A DNA stretch of 34,319 nt from contig DOTD01000069.1 of the NCBI GenBank assembly GCA_003513005.1, forward strand, positions 71,889-106,207, in the 5' to 3' direction. The stretch comes from Desulfotomaculum sp. GTDB taxonomy: Bacteria; Bacillota; Desulfotomaculia; Desulfotomaculales; Nap2-2B. The notes under the pieces are model-generated. The model searched no databases, was not told the origin of the DNA, and saw nothing but the letters and a program-made list of their open reading frames with translations. Numbering within the stretch: the first letter of the stretch is position 1; each line of letters opens with the position of its first letter. Positions 25,237 to 34,177 of this stretch are shown one piece after another. A program made the translations under genes and the position numbers.

Positions 25237-26616
25237 TTAAAAACTCAGGATTCCTTCTTTGTTCCTTACCAGCCGCAAGACCTGCTCTTCATTCCCGTTT
25301 GATGTGTTGATATAAATTAGGAATGTGTCTTGATCGAGTTCGCCCCGGAATTCATAAGCAAGTACTTCATTGGCCGTTCCCCTGGGGATTAAGGTCAGAC
25401 GGCCGCTGCTTATTTTTGTGAGATGGGGGCTTAGTTTTTCCCTGGCCTGGGTAAGCGTCAGGACCGGTTTGGGAAGGATCCGTTGATGGTGAGTCATCAG
25501 GTAATCCGTTGCCTCGATTCCGAGAATTTGGCCGTTATCCAGGGCTACTGTCACTTTGATTTGATCAGGATAAAGCGTTACCCCGTTTTGTGTTGCGGCA
25601 AAGTTAAATACAACCATCCCCGTCCCCTGTTCATAATAGATGGGGGTTACATTTTTGTAACCTTTCTCAGAAAGGAATTGCGCAGCTTTTTCCCTGGCCT
25701 CGGCAAGGGTTATTTTGTTGGAGGCGACTTTACGGGATAATGTATACCAGAGCAATTTGCCGCCCTGCCTGCTGACAGCCACACTCAGCCTTTCTTTTCC
25801 ACCGGAACTCCCGGATGTTGAAATAAGATCGGCCTGAAAAGCGGGTATTTTACCTTCAATTCTACGAATTCCTTCCACCATATATTTAGTTCCCGGCCTG
25901 TGTTCGATAAGCTCTAAAATACGTGTTTTTGCTTGAAAGACATTAATTTTTGCGCCTGTGATTCCCTTTGCTGACTTTTCTTCCAGTTTATCTGAAAAAG
26001 GGCCGTCGTAAATCAGTGTTGGAAAGCTTTTCAGATTGTCCTCGATTTTCTGGAAGTTCCCGTTGGCCAGTTTTGGCCCTTCTTTTTGAACGACCCTGCC
26101 CGTTTGCTGAGCCAGTTCGCCCAAGTATAGTTTGCCTTCAGCAATTCTTCTTTCAGTATCCTGGAGCTCGGTATTCAGTGTTGAGGTCTGTCTATACAGT
26201 GTTTGCAAGGTGTTCCAGTCTTTTTGACACTTGGGTTGCCCGGCGGCTACTTTTTGAAGCAATGTGAAAGAATAATCTCCAACCTGGGTTAAGAACTTGG
26301 AAGTACGGCCTGTTGCGATGTCAGTCAGCGGCAGTTGGTTCAGGTTTGCCTGGGCGGCATTAGCCCGCTGCCATATTTCTGTAAATATTTTACTGTCCTG
26401 TTCAGGCGCCTGTGCTACAAGCACTTTGGAAAGAAGTACTTCGACGTTTTGGACGTTTTCCAGAAGGTCATAAAATGAGCGGTAATATTTATTGTTTAAA
26501 GACACTTCAAGTTTTTTACGGATAGTATACTGCTGGTAGCCCCATAGGAATATGCCGCCCACCAATACAACTGCGATTGCTAAAGGCAGAAGCCGGCGCC
26601 AGCGTATTGTAGACAT
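25237..26616 (-). CDS. ypeB: YpeB, germination protein partner of SleB
   Basis: YpeB is needed for localisation and stability of the spore cortex-lytic enzyme SleB. The 459-residue protein starts with a signal anchor (~10-27) and a long helical N-domain (~35-190). Three PepSY-type beta modules follow (~205-290, 300-375, 385-455), with the pattern ITLAEAREKAAQFLSEKGY near 302 and LTLTQAREKLSPHL near 388. The start is ATG 26616 with GGGGGGAG 8 nt upstream. It lies 49 bp downstream of sleB in the same direction, the standard sleB-ypeB operon. It converges with dsrC (13 bp apart). Confidence 0.94.
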   Translation of the reverse strand: MSTIRWRRLLPLAIAVVLVGGIFLWGYQQYTIRKKLEVSLNNKYYRSFYDLLENVQNVEVLLSKVLVAQAPEQDSKIFTEIWQRANAAQANLNQLPLTDIATGRTSKFLTQVGDYSFTLLQKVAAGQPKCQKDWNTLQTLYRQTSTLNTELQDTERRIAEGKLYLGELAQQTGRVVQKEGPKLANGNFQKIEDNLKSFPTLIYDGPFSDKLEEKSAKGITGAKINVFQAKTRILELIEHRPGTKYMVEGIRRIEGKIPAFQADLISTSGSSGGKERLSVAVSRQGGKLLWYTLSRKVASNKITLAEAREKAAQFLSEKGYKNVTPIYYEQGTGMVVFNFAATQNGVTLYPDQIKVTVALDNGQILGIEATDYLMTHHQRILPKPVLTLTQAREKLSPHLTKISSGRLTLIPRGTANEVLAYEFRGELDQDTFLIYINTSNGNEEQVLRLVRNKEGILSF

Positions 26617-26665
26617 TTAATAACTCCCCCCGCAAGATATTAAAATTTTTAGGAACCTTAAATCC

Positions 26666-27376
26666 TTATCTGGCGAAAATGTGGCGCCCGATTTGGGTAA
26701 CTACATTACGGGTCCATACCCAGGGACTGACCGGTTTGGCCGGGTTCCAGAAATACAGGGCGCCTCCGGTGGGATCCCAACCGCTCATGGCCATCGTAGC
26801 CGCTCTAAGCGAATCGTCTGTCAGCGGGCGGTCGTATTGCCCGTTGCTGACCGATTCAAAAGCCCCCGGCTGGTATACAATGCCTGCAAGTGAATGCGGA
26901 AAAGCTGCGCTTTCCAGCCTGTTGAGGATTACAGCGCCTACGGCCACCTTGCCGGCAAAGGATTCGTTGGCAGCCTCTCCCTCGATAACTCTGGCCAGAA
27001 GGTGTGTTTCATCACGGTTGCTTACACCCCGGGAAACCTCGGCTGGCGCAGGCTGGCTATCAGGATCACTGCCTGATGAAAAACCCAGCGCAGCCCATGT
27101 CGCCGGTCCCGCAACACCGTCTGAAGCCAATCCGTTATTGGCCTGAAAACTGATCAGCGACCGGTAAGTAGTGTTTCCGAATACGCCGTCAACCGGTCCG
27201 GGGTAGTAACCCCAGTCATATAATGTCTGCTGGAGACGGGATACATCGTTTCCCGTAAGGCCCCAGTATACCGGCCGGTTTTGCGCCGGGGCTTTTTCGG
27301 CGTTTGAGAAAATTACGAAACCACCCAGGACAAGAAAGGCGATGAATAAAACGACAGCTGATTTGTATTTATTCAT
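26666..27376 (-). CDS. sleB: SleB, spore cortex-lytic enzyme (lytic transglycosylase)
   Basis: SleB cleaves cortex peptidoglycan at muramic-delta-lactam during germination. The 236-residue protein has a signal peptide (~1-30), a peptidoglycan-binding domain 1 (~38-100: DVSRLQQTLYDWGYYPGPVD, GVAGPATW) and a hydrolase-2 catalytic domain (~125-236). The latter has ARVIEGEAANESFAGKVAVG near 126, with the catalytic Glu, and WDPTGGALYFWNP near the end. ATG 27376 is chosen because AGGAGGG lies 8-10 nt upstream and a signal peptide follows. A longer in-frame reading to 27505 runs through the lepA promoter. Forespore (SigG) expression is expected, but I cannot fix the promoter. Confidence 0.94.
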   Translation of the reverse strand: MNKYKSAVVLFIAFLVLGGFVIFSNAEKAPAQNRPVYWGLTGNDVSRLQQTLYDWGYYPGPVDGVFGNTTYRSLISFQANNGLASDGVAGPATWAALGFSSGSDPDSQPAPAEVSRGVSNRDETHLLARVIEGEAANESFAGKVAVGAVILNRLESAAFPHSLAGIVYQPGAFESVSNGQYDRPLTDDSLRAATMAMSGWDPTGGALYFWNPAKPVSPWVWTRNVVTQIGRHIFAR

Positions 27377-27445
27377 TTTCTTGTTCCCTCCTACAACTGT
27401 TTGGTAATAGTCTTTCTTAACAACTGTTTTTATATGTAAAGGAGT

Positions 27446-27474
27446 TTGTAAGATTTGTATGTCCGATGTATAAT
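27446..27474 (+). promoter_or_regulatory. Promoter of lepA
   Basis: TTGTAA (27446-27451) and a perfect -10 TATAAT (27469-27474) are 17 bp apart, followed by the lepA ribosome site AGGAGGT at 27492-27498. The region is divergent from sleB. Confidence 0.7.
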
Positions 27475-27508
27475 AAACCTTGTTTCTATTTAGGAGGTAA
27501 ATCATTTT

Positions 27509-29320
27509 ATGGGAAATGGCCAGGAGTTAATCAGGAATTTTTGTATTATAGCTCATATCGATCATGGAAAATCAACCCTGGCTGACAGGCTGCTTGAATA
27601 TACCGGCGCATTGAGCAAAAGGGAAATGACCGATCAGGTTTTAGACCAGATGGACTTGGAGCGCGAACGCGGAATTACAATTAAAGCACAGGCGGTAAGA
27701 CTTAACTACAGAGCCCGCGACGGTCTGGTTTATCAACTGAATCTTATCGATACTCCCGGCCACGTGGACTTTAATTATGAGGTATCTCGGAGCCTGGCTG
27801 CCTGTGAAGGCGCTTTGCTGGTTGTTGACGCGGTTCAGGGTATTGAAGCGCAGACATTGGCAAACGCCTATCTGGCCGTAGAAAACGACCTGGTTTTAAT
27901 TCCTGTGATAAATAAAATTGACCTGCCAAACGCGGATCCAGCAGTGGTTATAAAAGAGCTTGAGGATATCCTGGGCATGGATGCGTCCGGCGTGGTGCTT
28001 GCCTCCGCCAAGTTGGGGACTGGTGTTGAAGAAGTGCTGGAGCAGATAGTCTTGCATATTCCTCCGCCGAGAGGCAGCGAATCATCCCCTTCCCGGGCTC
28101 TTATCTTTGATTCCCATTATGATTCTTATAAAGGCGTAATAGCTTATGTGCGTGTCGTCGACGGGTGTTTCCGCAATGGTATGGGGATTAGCGTAATGTC
28201 ATCGGGCAAAGATTTTGAAATAAACGAGGTTGGATTTTTCCGGCCTGCCATGACCCCTGTAGACAAGTTAAGAACTGGTGAAGTCGGTTTTATTGCGGCT
28301 AGTATAAAAAATCTCAAAGATACGCGGGTTGGTGATACGATTACCGCAAAGGGAGATACTGCATCAGAACCATTGCCTGGTTACCGTAAAGCGACGCCCA
28401 TGGTTTATTGCGGTTTATACCCGGTTGAAACAGGGGATTATGGAAATTTGCAGGATTCCTTGCAGAAACTGCAGTTAAATGACGCTTCCCTGGTTTTCGA
28501 ACCAGAAACTTCCATTGCGCTGGGTTTCGGTTTCAGGTGCGGGTTTCTGGGCCTGCTGCATATGGAAATTGTTCAGGAAAGAATAGAGCGTGAATACGGT
28601 TTAAACATGATTATAACCGCTCCCAGTGTGGTTTACAGGATAACCAACACTCACAGGGAAGAGTACTATATCGAGAACCCTGCAAAGCTTCCTTCTGCAG
28701 GAAGTCTTGAAAAGACGGAAGAACCTTTCGTTTCTGCTGTGATCATGATGCCCAAGGAATATATCGGATCCGTCATGGAGCTTTGCCAGGAGCGCCGGGG
28801 TGTGTTTTTGAACATGGAGTATCTTGGAGAAAACCGGGTGATGATTACATACGAAATTCCCTTAAGTGAAATTATTTATGACTTTTTTGACCATTTAAAA
28901 TCCCGCACACGGGGGTATGCTTCCCTGGATTATGAACTCGCCGGGTACAGGGAGGGCAGGCTGGTCAGGCTGGATATTTTGGTTAACAGCGAGCCTGTTG
29001 ACGCCCTTACCTGTATAGTTCACGCCGATAAAGCGTTCCAGCGCGGGCGGCAGTTGGTGGAAAAACTGTGCTCCCTTATGCCGAGACAGCTTTTTGATGT
29101 GCCTATCCAGGCTGCGGTGGGCAATAAAGTAATAGCGCGGGAAACCGTCAAGGCGAGACGAAAGGATGTGCTCGCCAAGTGCTATGGAGGAGATATTACC
29201 CGCAAGCGCAAACTTCTGGAAAAACAAAAAGAAGGCAAGAAACGCATGAAGCAGGTCGGTAATGTGGAGATTCCCCAGGAAGCTTTTATGGCCGTACTCA
29301 GTACTACTAAGAAAGAATAA
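27509..29320 (+). CDS. lepA: LepA (elongation factor 4), translation GTPase
   Basis: LepA is a ribosome-associated GTPase that affects initiation, ribosome assembly and back-translocation. The 603-residue protein has the G domain (AHIDHGKST near 13, DTPGHVDF, NKIDLP near 133), the beta-barrel domain II, EF-G-like domains III and V (GFGFRCGFLGLLHMEIVQER near 341) and the LepA-specific C-terminal domain with GGDITRKRKLLEKQKEGKKRMK near 560. AGGAGGT at 27492-27498 precedes ATG 27509. The usual downstream hemN/hrcA genes are absent here. Confidence 0.97.
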   Translation: MGNGQELIRNFCIIAHIDHGKSTLADRLLEYTGALSKREMTDQVLDQMDLERERGITIKAQAVRLNYRARDGLVYQLNLIDTPGHVDFNYEVSRSLAACEGALLVVDAVQGIEAQTLANAYLAVENDLVLIPVINKIDLPNADPAVVIKELEDILGMDASGVVLASAKLGTGVEEVLEQIVLHIPPPRGSESSPSRALIFDSHYDSYKGVIAYVRVVDGCFRNGMGISVMSSGKDFEINEVGFFRPAMTPVDKLRTGEVGFIAASIKNLKDTRVGDTITAKGDTASEPLPGYRKATPMVYCGLYPVETGDYGNLQDSLQKLQLNDASLVFEPETSIALGFGFRCGFLGLLHMEIVQERIEREYGLNMIITAPSVVYRITNTHREEYYIENPAKLPSAGSLEKTEEPFVSAVIMMPKEYIGSVMELCQERRGVFLNMEYLGENRVMITYEIPLSEIIYDFFDHLKSRTRGYASLDYELAGYREGRLVRLDILVNSEPVDALTCIVHADKAFQRGRQLVEKLCSLMPRQLFDVPIQAAVGNKVIARETVKARRKDVLAKCYGGDITRKRKLLEKQKEGKKRMKQVGNVEIPQEAFMAVLSTTKKE

Positions 29321-29325
29321 AGCGT

Positions 29326-30309
29326 TTATTTTTTAACCAGGTCATCCAGCGTTTTGAACGTATATCCCTGAGCCTCTATATCGCTGATCATTTTATCAAG
29401 AGATTCCAGATTGTCCTTGGATACGGCGTGTAAAAGTATCAAGTCGCCGTTATGCAGGTTGTCCATTACAGTTTGATAGGCCTCCTGCGGACCCCCCGGA
29501 AGAGGTATCCAGTCGGCCATAGCAAAACTCCAGAATATAGTATAATAGCCGAGGTCCTTTGTTTCAGCCAGTGTTCTTTCACTGTATTCACCCATTGGGG
29601 GGCGGAAATAAAACATTTTATTTCCTGTCAGGGCAGTGAAATCAGACGCCAGTTTTTCAATTTCTTCCTTGATCTGCCCGTCTGTCAAACTGGGCATAGA
29701 GGGATGGTTTACCGTATGATTCCCCAAGATGTGTCCTTCCTGAATCATCCTCTTAACCAGTTCCGGCTGTGACTCCAGGTAATGCCCTGTAATAAAGAAT
29801 GCCGCTTTGACGTTTTGTTTTTTAAGAATATCTAAAAAACCCGTCGTATAGCCGTTTTCATATCCCTCGTCAAAAGTAAGGTAGACGGTTTTTTCATCCG
29901 GGCTGCCTATCCAATAGGCATTGTTTTGGGCTAAGGTTTGCCGGATGCCGGCCGGCATCTCAGGCTGAAGATGGTTGCTGTTTCTTTTTAAACCCCAGCC
30001 ATGCAGTGAATTGGAAAGGCTGCCGTACTGGGAAGATACGGGTATGTTTTCTGATTTTCCCCCGTTTGCCGGGGTTTCAGATTTCTTAGTTGAAGAGCTC
30101 TGAGCAGAAGAGTTTTTAATTGAAGATTTATCTGAACTTGACCCGTTTTGGGGTTGAGTTTTCGGAAGAGCTTTTTCAGATCTGGCCTGTTGGCTGGCTT
30201 GTTCTGTTTTTAAATTGCCCTTCCAGGAAAAATACAGATTTTTGCTTGCATAGCCGGTAACCACTGCGACGATTAATATTCCTGCCAGGATTAAAAGAGT
30301 TTTTTTCAA
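29326..30309 (-). CDS. PdaA-like polysaccharide deacetylase (cortex muramic delta-lactam type)
   Basis: The 327-residue exported protein has a transmembrane/signal segment (~5-20), a Ser/Lys/Gln-rich linker (~30-95) and a NodB-type deacetylase domain (~135-325). TFDEGY (145-150) carries the metal Asp, HTVNH (198-202) the metal histidines, and RPPMGEYSERTL near 236 the catalytic Arg/Pro face. The Asp-Glu in TFDEGYENG and the late SFAMADW and LHAVSKDN blocks are typical of PdaA, which makes muramic delta-lactam in spore cortex, the substrate of SleB. The start is TTG 30309 after CGGAGGT. It converges with lepA (5 bp apart). Confidence 0.88.
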   Translation of the reverse strand: MKKTLLILAGILIVAVVTGYASKNLYFSWKGNLKTEQASQQARSEKALPKTQPQNGSSSDKSSIKNSSAQSSSTKKSETPANGGKSENIPVSSQYGSLSNSLHGWGLKRNSNHLQPEMPAGIRQTLAQNNAYWIGSPDEKTVYLTFDEGYENGYTTGFLDILKKQNVKAAFFITGHYLESQPELVKRMIQEGHILGNHTVNHPSMPSLTDGQIKEEIEKLASDFTALTGNKMFYFRPPMGEYSERTLAETKDLGYYTIFWSFAMADWIPLPGGPQEAYQTVMDNLHNGDLILLHAVSKDNLESLDKMISDIEAQGYTFKTLDDLVKK

Positions 30310-30486
30310 ATTAATACCTCCGGTTATTGTTATAGCGCATGTCCTTTTTTTAAAGTTTTAGCAAAAACACAAATTATTATCCGGTATGGTTTTAATTTGA
30401 CAGTATCCGACTGAATCCTTCTTGAATAAATTAATTATTAAAACAACCGACAGATTTGGCCGGGCATTAATTAAAACGCAATCCTA

Positions 30487-30515
30487 TTGACACAGACAGT
30501 ATTTTTTGCTATTAT
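30487..30515 (+). promoter_or_regulatory. Promoter of the tRNA cluster
   Basis: Consensus TTGACA (30487-30492), a 17-bp spacer and TATTAT (30510-30515). It lies 50 bp before tRNA-Thr and is strong, as expected for stable RNA genes. Confidence 0.75.
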
Positions 30516-30564
30516 AAGTTCTGCACGCATTAATAAAGCCGCCAGGCGGCTTTAAAATTGTGTC

Positions 30565-30640
30565 GCCGGTGTAGCTCAATTGGTAGAGCGGCTGATTTGT
30601 AATCAGCAGGTTATGGGTTCGAGTCCCTTCGCCGGCTCCA
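30565..30640 (+). tRNA. tRNA-Thr (TGT)
   Basis: The acceptor stem is GCCGGTG/CGCCGGC, the anticodon stem GCTGA/TCAGC has anticodon TGT (30598-30600), and CCA is encoded (30638-30640). It is the first of three tRNAs in one transcript. Confidence 0.96.
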
Positions 30641-30656
30641 GATATGAAGAGATCCG

Positions 30657-30741
30657 GGAGGGGTTCCCGAGTGGTTAAAGGGAGCAGACTGTAAATCTGC
30701 CGGCTACGCCTTCGTAGGTTCGAATCCTACCCCCTCCACCA
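30657..30741 (+). tRNA. tRNA-Tyr (GTA)
   Basis: This is a long-variable-arm tRNA of 85 nt with acceptor GGAGGGG/CCCCTCC, anticodon GTA (30691-30693), a variable-arm hairpin CTACGCCTTCGTAG-like at ~30703-30717 and an encoded CCA. Confidence 0.95.
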
Positions 30742-30767
30742 ATACAGTACAATTCAATATATCTTAT

Positions 30768-30843
<76 letters not shown>

Positions 30844-30852
30844 GGAAAAGTC

Positions 30853-30887
30853 AAGCGTCTCAAGTGATTGAGACGCTTTTAATTTTG
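30853..30887 (+). terminator. Rho-independent terminator after the tRNA cluster
   Basis: AAGCGTCTCAA (30853-30863) and TTGAGACGCTT (30868-30878) form a perfect 11-bp stem with loop GTGA, followed by TTAATTTT. Confidence 0.9.
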
Positions 30888-30937
30888 CGTTAAAATGATG
30901 TCAGTATTGATAATACTTATACTTTCAAGCTCGTGTT

Positions 30938-31780
30938 TTAATTAGGCAAGCAAGGTTCTTGAATGGAATCGGATTTATTATTTCCCTTCCGTACTTTATT
31001 GAATATTTTTACTGCGGAGATGATTAGAATCGATCCCAAAATAAGTTTCAACCAATTACCCGAGATATAAATAATTAGCATGCCGCCAATAAATGAACCG
31101 ATTATTGAACCGATTCCCATTGGCAGGACCAGTTCGGAAAGGTCTTTTTTGTTTGCAAAAGCGCCGTTGGTATAATGCTTACCCAGCCCTATAATCACTG
31201 TCGGCAGGCTGATCAGTATGCTTGCTGTCCCGGCCAGTTTAATATCGACGCCAAAAACAAGTAAGAGGGTCGGAATAATTAACTCACCGCCGGCAACTCC
31301 CAGCATACTGCTGATCATGCCGATACCTATGCCAAACGCCAGGGCTGTTAGAAGCAGGACCGGGAAGGGCGCTGAAATTCCCCCTGTTACAAATGGGGAA
31401 AACGATTCTCCTATGAGCAACAACCCAATGAACAGTAGCAGAACTAGGATAACCTTTTCCAGAGTATGTTCAGATATTTTTTTAACACAAAGCGCTCCAA
31501 TATATGCGCCGCTCATTCCTCCAGCAATAAAGGCTATAATTATCGGTACAAGAGGAACTAATTTGGGAAAAGGAGCACTGGGGATTCTAAAAATAAGCGA
31601 TGATAAAAGTGTTATTAGGCTCACGGCTAAATTTAGCGATACAGCCTGACGGGCTGAGAATTGAAATAAGCCGACCAGTACCGGCAGCCGAAACTCAGCG
31701 CCGCCTAAACCGATTAAGCCGCCTAAGCAACCTATAGGAGCACCTATCAGTAAGGCATATAAAGACTTTTTATTTTTCAA
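30938..31780 (-). CDS. TauE/SafE-family sulfite/organo-anion permease
   Basis: The 280-residue integral membrane protein has about eight transmembrane helices in two halves. Each half begins with the family-type Gly-rich motif: GCLGGLIGLGGAEFRLPVL near 18 and GIGMISSMLGVAGGELIIPTL near 152. Members export or import sulfite, sulfoacetate, taurine or other small anions; the substrate here cannot be read from sequence. The start is TTG 31780 with AGGAGAGG upstream. The C-terminal tail is basic and cytosolic. With dsrC elsewhere in the window a sulfur role is possible, but they are not neighbours. Confidence 0.88.
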   Translation of the reverse strand: MKNKKSLYALLIGAPIGCLGGLIGLGGAEFRLPVLVGLFQFSARQAVSLNLAVSLITLLSSLIFRIPSAPFPKLVPLVPIIIAFIAGGMSGAYIGALCVKKISEHTLEKVILVLLLFIGLLLIGESFSPFVTGGISAPFPVLLLTALAFGIGIGMISSMLGVAGGELIIPTLLLVFGVDIKLAGTASILISLPTVIIGLGKHYTNGAFANKKDLSELVLPMGIGSIIGSFIGGMLIIYISGNWLKLILGSILIISAVKIFNKVRKGNNKSDSIQEPCLPN

Positions 31781-31836
31781 ACTTATCCTCTCCTGAAATG
31801 GGCAGGATTGTAGCCGAGACGTAACATTTTAATGAG

Positions 31837-31869
31837 CCCATGTTTCTCAGATTTGAAACATGGGTTTTT
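31837..31869 (+). terminator. Terminator-like hairpin between two minus-strand genes
   Basis: CCCATGTTTC (31837-31846) and GAAACATGGG (31855-31864) form a perfect 10-bp stem, followed by TTTTT on the plus strand. No plus-strand gene precedes it. On the minus strand the stem lies in the leader of the permease gene, without a T-run. Confidence 0.55.
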
Positions 31870-31955
31870 ATGATGGGTCTGATACCCGCAAGGAATTGCA
31901 GGGGTTGAATGGACACAGGCTTCAGCTTTGGCCGAATAAGGCAAACCCCGTGATT

Positions 31956-32642
31956 CTAAAGCAGGTCTGGGTTTCCTATATTATGTGAGTATATAGTGCC
32001 CGGTGGTTTGTTTAACCTTAAATCCAGGTCCAGGGATTTAAGCAAAAACAGTAAAGTGTGCTCACTTGATTGTGTGTGAAGATCTGCCTCGATTTTATCC
32101 AACAAGCCCGGTATTAGAGGCTCCAGTTTTTGAAATAACCTGAGTGTAACATACTGCTTATGAGTGTCAGGCATTATAAATTCAAAAGCGTGAATTAATT
32201 CATGCAGTAATGTAAGATCAAGATCTTCTCCTGCGGAAATTTGGGCGGGATCAATTGTTATTGTCTTTCTGGCGCCCACACACTGACTGCAGCAGTCTTC
32301 AATTTCTTCTAGTTTAAAGATCCAGGTGTCCAGTATATGACTGTAGCTAAAAATATTTGCTTTAACTTCTTCCCAGGTTCCGTCTTCCATTTCCGTAGAA
32401 CACACATACGGATCTTTATACTCATTTAAAAGCATGTCTTGAAAATAATCTTCTTCGTAATGATAAGCCTGATCGGCTAATTCTTTTTCCTCTTTTGTCC
32501 TGTTGCGCCGCCATTCAGAAAAAATTTCTTTACTCCAGGTATATTCTAAGGCAATTAATTTTTCTGCCGCGGCTAAAAACTTATCCTTGGCGATTAAAGA
32601 AAATATTTCATTTTTTCTTTTTTTCAGTTCTTCGTCTTTCAA
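31956..32642 (-). CDS. Hypothetical protein with HELIH zinc-metallopeptidase-like motif
   Basis: I do not recognise this 228-residue protein. It is acidic, helical in the first ~75 residues, and has LLHELIHAFE (HExxH at 147-151) in a helix, preceded by a basic/beta stretch KTITIDPAQI, an arrangement seen in many minimal zincin folds. CCSQC at 117-121 could bind a second metal. There is no signal peptide or transmembrane helix, so it is cytosolic. The third zinc ligand is unclear; candidates are Glu or His residues in SSEH near 193. The start is TTG 32642 with AAGGAG 11 nt upstream. It is divergent from the GalT-like gene. Confidence 0.7.
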   Translation of the reverse strand: MKDEELKKRKNEIFSLIAKDKFLAAAEKLIALEYTWSKEIFSEWRRNRTKEEKELADQAYHYEEDYFQDMLLNEYKDPYVCSTEMEDGTWEEVKANIFSYSHILDTWIFKLEEIEDCCSQCVGARKTITIDPAQISAGEDLDLTLLHELIHAFEFIMPDTHKQYVTLRLFQKLEPLIPGLLDKIEADLHTQSSEHTLLFLLKSLDLDLRLNKPPGTIYSHNIGNPDLL

Positions 32643-32972
32643 AGGTGTATTTGCTCCTTTTTAAGTATTAAGTAATGGATTGACCTATGCTGCTAAAGCA
32701 GCTCCGGCAGCAGGATGAAAGTTCATCAGCAAAGGGAGGGCAATGCCTTAAGTTCCCTTTCTATAAAATAATTCTTTCTCAACTGATAATTTCCCTCTTA
32801 ACGACAATTAAAGAAATATACCATATTATGGTAAGTGGCAGATTTTTTGTCGGGCAAGCATTATGGGTAGGAATCTTACATCATTCCGGTTTTAGTTGTA
32901 GCTGCAGGATATTTTTTATAAATATCGAAGATGGCTTTTAAAAGAATAAAAAAATGAACTGAGGTTGTTTCC
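32643..32972. other. Divergent intergenic region
   Basis: This 330-bp stretch lies between the HELIH gene and the GalT-like gene. A possible 84-codon reading (32687-32941) has no good ribosome site and no recognisable content. AT-rich palindromes are seen at CCATATTATGG (~32821-32831) and GATATTT/AAATATC (32908-32926). Promoters for both genes are expected but not clear. Confidence 0.45.
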
Positions 32973-34013
32973 ATGCCTTCCAAAATATCCTTTGAAATTG
33001 ATTATATGAAAAGTGTATTTTTAGATCCCCGAAAGGGATTTGAACCTACTGAAGAAAATATCCAAGTGCGTTATGATCCCCTGACCGGAAAGACAGGCCA
33101 CTTTTCGCATGTCGGCGCGATTAATGCACAGAAACTTGACCTGGAAAAGTATCAGGATCCATTGGTTAAAGGTTACTGCCCTTTTTGCGGTGAGCTGAAA
33201 ACTCAAGCTACGCCGAAATTTGCGGATGAATTAATCTTAAAAGGCCGCATGATGCAAGGGGAATCTTTGCTTGTTCCCAACCTTTTCCCTTATGATACTT
33301 ATAGCGCCGTAAATATAATGACCGATGATCATGTTGTTCCTCTGGATGAATTTAATAATAAAAGATTAACTGATTCATTCTCAGTTGGAATTGAATTTTT
33401 AAAAAGGGTCAAATCAGAGGACCCGTCTATCCCTTTTCACCTGATGGCCTGGAACTATATGCCTCCTTCGGGCGGCGGCCTGGTTCACCCGCATCAGCAA
33501 TACTTTGCCACGAAATACCCTGGCAATCAATTCTTTAATGAACTTAAAGCATCGAAAACATTTTTTGAACAGCACCAGGTGGATTATTGGTCGGAACTTA
33601 TTCGGGAGGAGCAAAACAGGGGAGAGAGATATATAGGGAAGCTTGGAGACTCATACTGGCTTACTTCTTTTATTTCACTGGGCATTCTCGGAGAAATATT
33701 GTGTATTTTTCCCGGTGTTTTTTACATTGAACAATTTACTGGTCAAAACGTTGACGAGCTTGTATCCGGACTCCGTATAATTTTTGAGTATTATTTAAAA
33801 AAGAATATATACAGCTTCAATGCCTCGTTGTTCTTTGGCCCGGGAGAACAGGGATATTTTCCCGCCCACTTTCGGATTGTACCCAGGACCTTTCTGAATA
33901 CAAGGGACTATGCGCCTGATCTGAACTTTTTTCAGGCAATCATGCAGGAACCGGTAAGTGTGGTAATGCCCGAAGACTTGTGCAGGGAAATAAAAGAAAA
34001 TTTCAGGGTATAA
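32973..34013 (+). CDS. GalT/HIT-like nucleotidyltransferase-family protein
   Basis: The 346-residue protein resembles galactose-1-phosphate uridylyltransferase and the wider HIT superfamily. CPFCGE (Cys69, Cys72) is a GalT-type zinc site, FPYDTYSAVNIMTDDHVVPL near 105 matches the sugar/nucleotide region, and GGGLVHPHQQYFA near 167 holds HPHQQ (172-176). In GalT the catalytic motif is HPHGQ, with the second His uridylylated; here Gly is replaced by Gln. The C-terminal domain (FNASLFFGPGEQGYFPAHFR near 276) repeats the HIT-like fold. The substrate is not certain: galactose, another sugar phosphate, or an ADP-linked nucleotide. The start is ATG 32973 with GAGG ~8 nt upstream. It is a single-gene unit ended by a terminator at 34127. 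Confidence 0.82.
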   Translation: MPSKISFEIDYMKSVFLDPRKGFEPTEENIQVRYDPLTGKTGHFSHVGAINAQKLDLEKYQDPLVKGYCPFCGELKTQATPKFADELILKGRMMQGESLLVPNLFPYDTYSAVNIMTDDHVVPLDEFNNKRLTDSFSVGIEFLKRVKSEDPSIPFHLMAWNYMPPSGGGLVHPHQQYFATKYPGNQFFNELKASKTFFEQHQVDYWSELIREEQNRGERYIGKLGDSYWLTSFISLGILGEILCIFPGVFYIEQFTGQNVDELVSGLRIIFEYYLKKNIYSFNASLFFGPGEQGYFPAHFRIVPRTFLNTRDYAPDLNFFQAIMQEPVSVVMPEDLCREIKENFRV

Positions 34014-34126
34014 ATAATAACGGGCTGTTTCAAGGTTACTATTCACAGTCCTATTTAATTTCCATTCATGAAATAGAATGTTCTTTATCAAATAAATAAC
34101 ATCACCTATTCAATAGAGAAAAGGAT

Positions 34127-34177
34127 AAAAGCGCGGCAAACGCAACATCAAAAGAAATAAATGCCGCGCTTTTTTTG
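34127..34177 (+). terminator. Rho-independent terminator after the GalT-like gene
   Basis: AAAAGCGCGGCA (34127-34138) and TGCCGCGCTTTT (34162-34173) form a 12-bp stem around a 23-nt A-rich loop, continuing into TTTT. It lies 114 bp after the stop; the stretch between holds nothing recognisable. Confidence 0.85.

Noticed and set aside
26679..27146. 155-codon plus-strand reading
   Set aside because: It is antisense to sleB, whose product is clearly recognised.
31218..31649. 143-codon plus-strand reading
   Set aside because: It is the antisense shadow of the TauE/SafE permease gene.
32687..32941. 84-codon plus-strand reading before the GalT-like gene
   Set aside because: No ribosome site, odd composition and no recognisable motif; treated as spacer.
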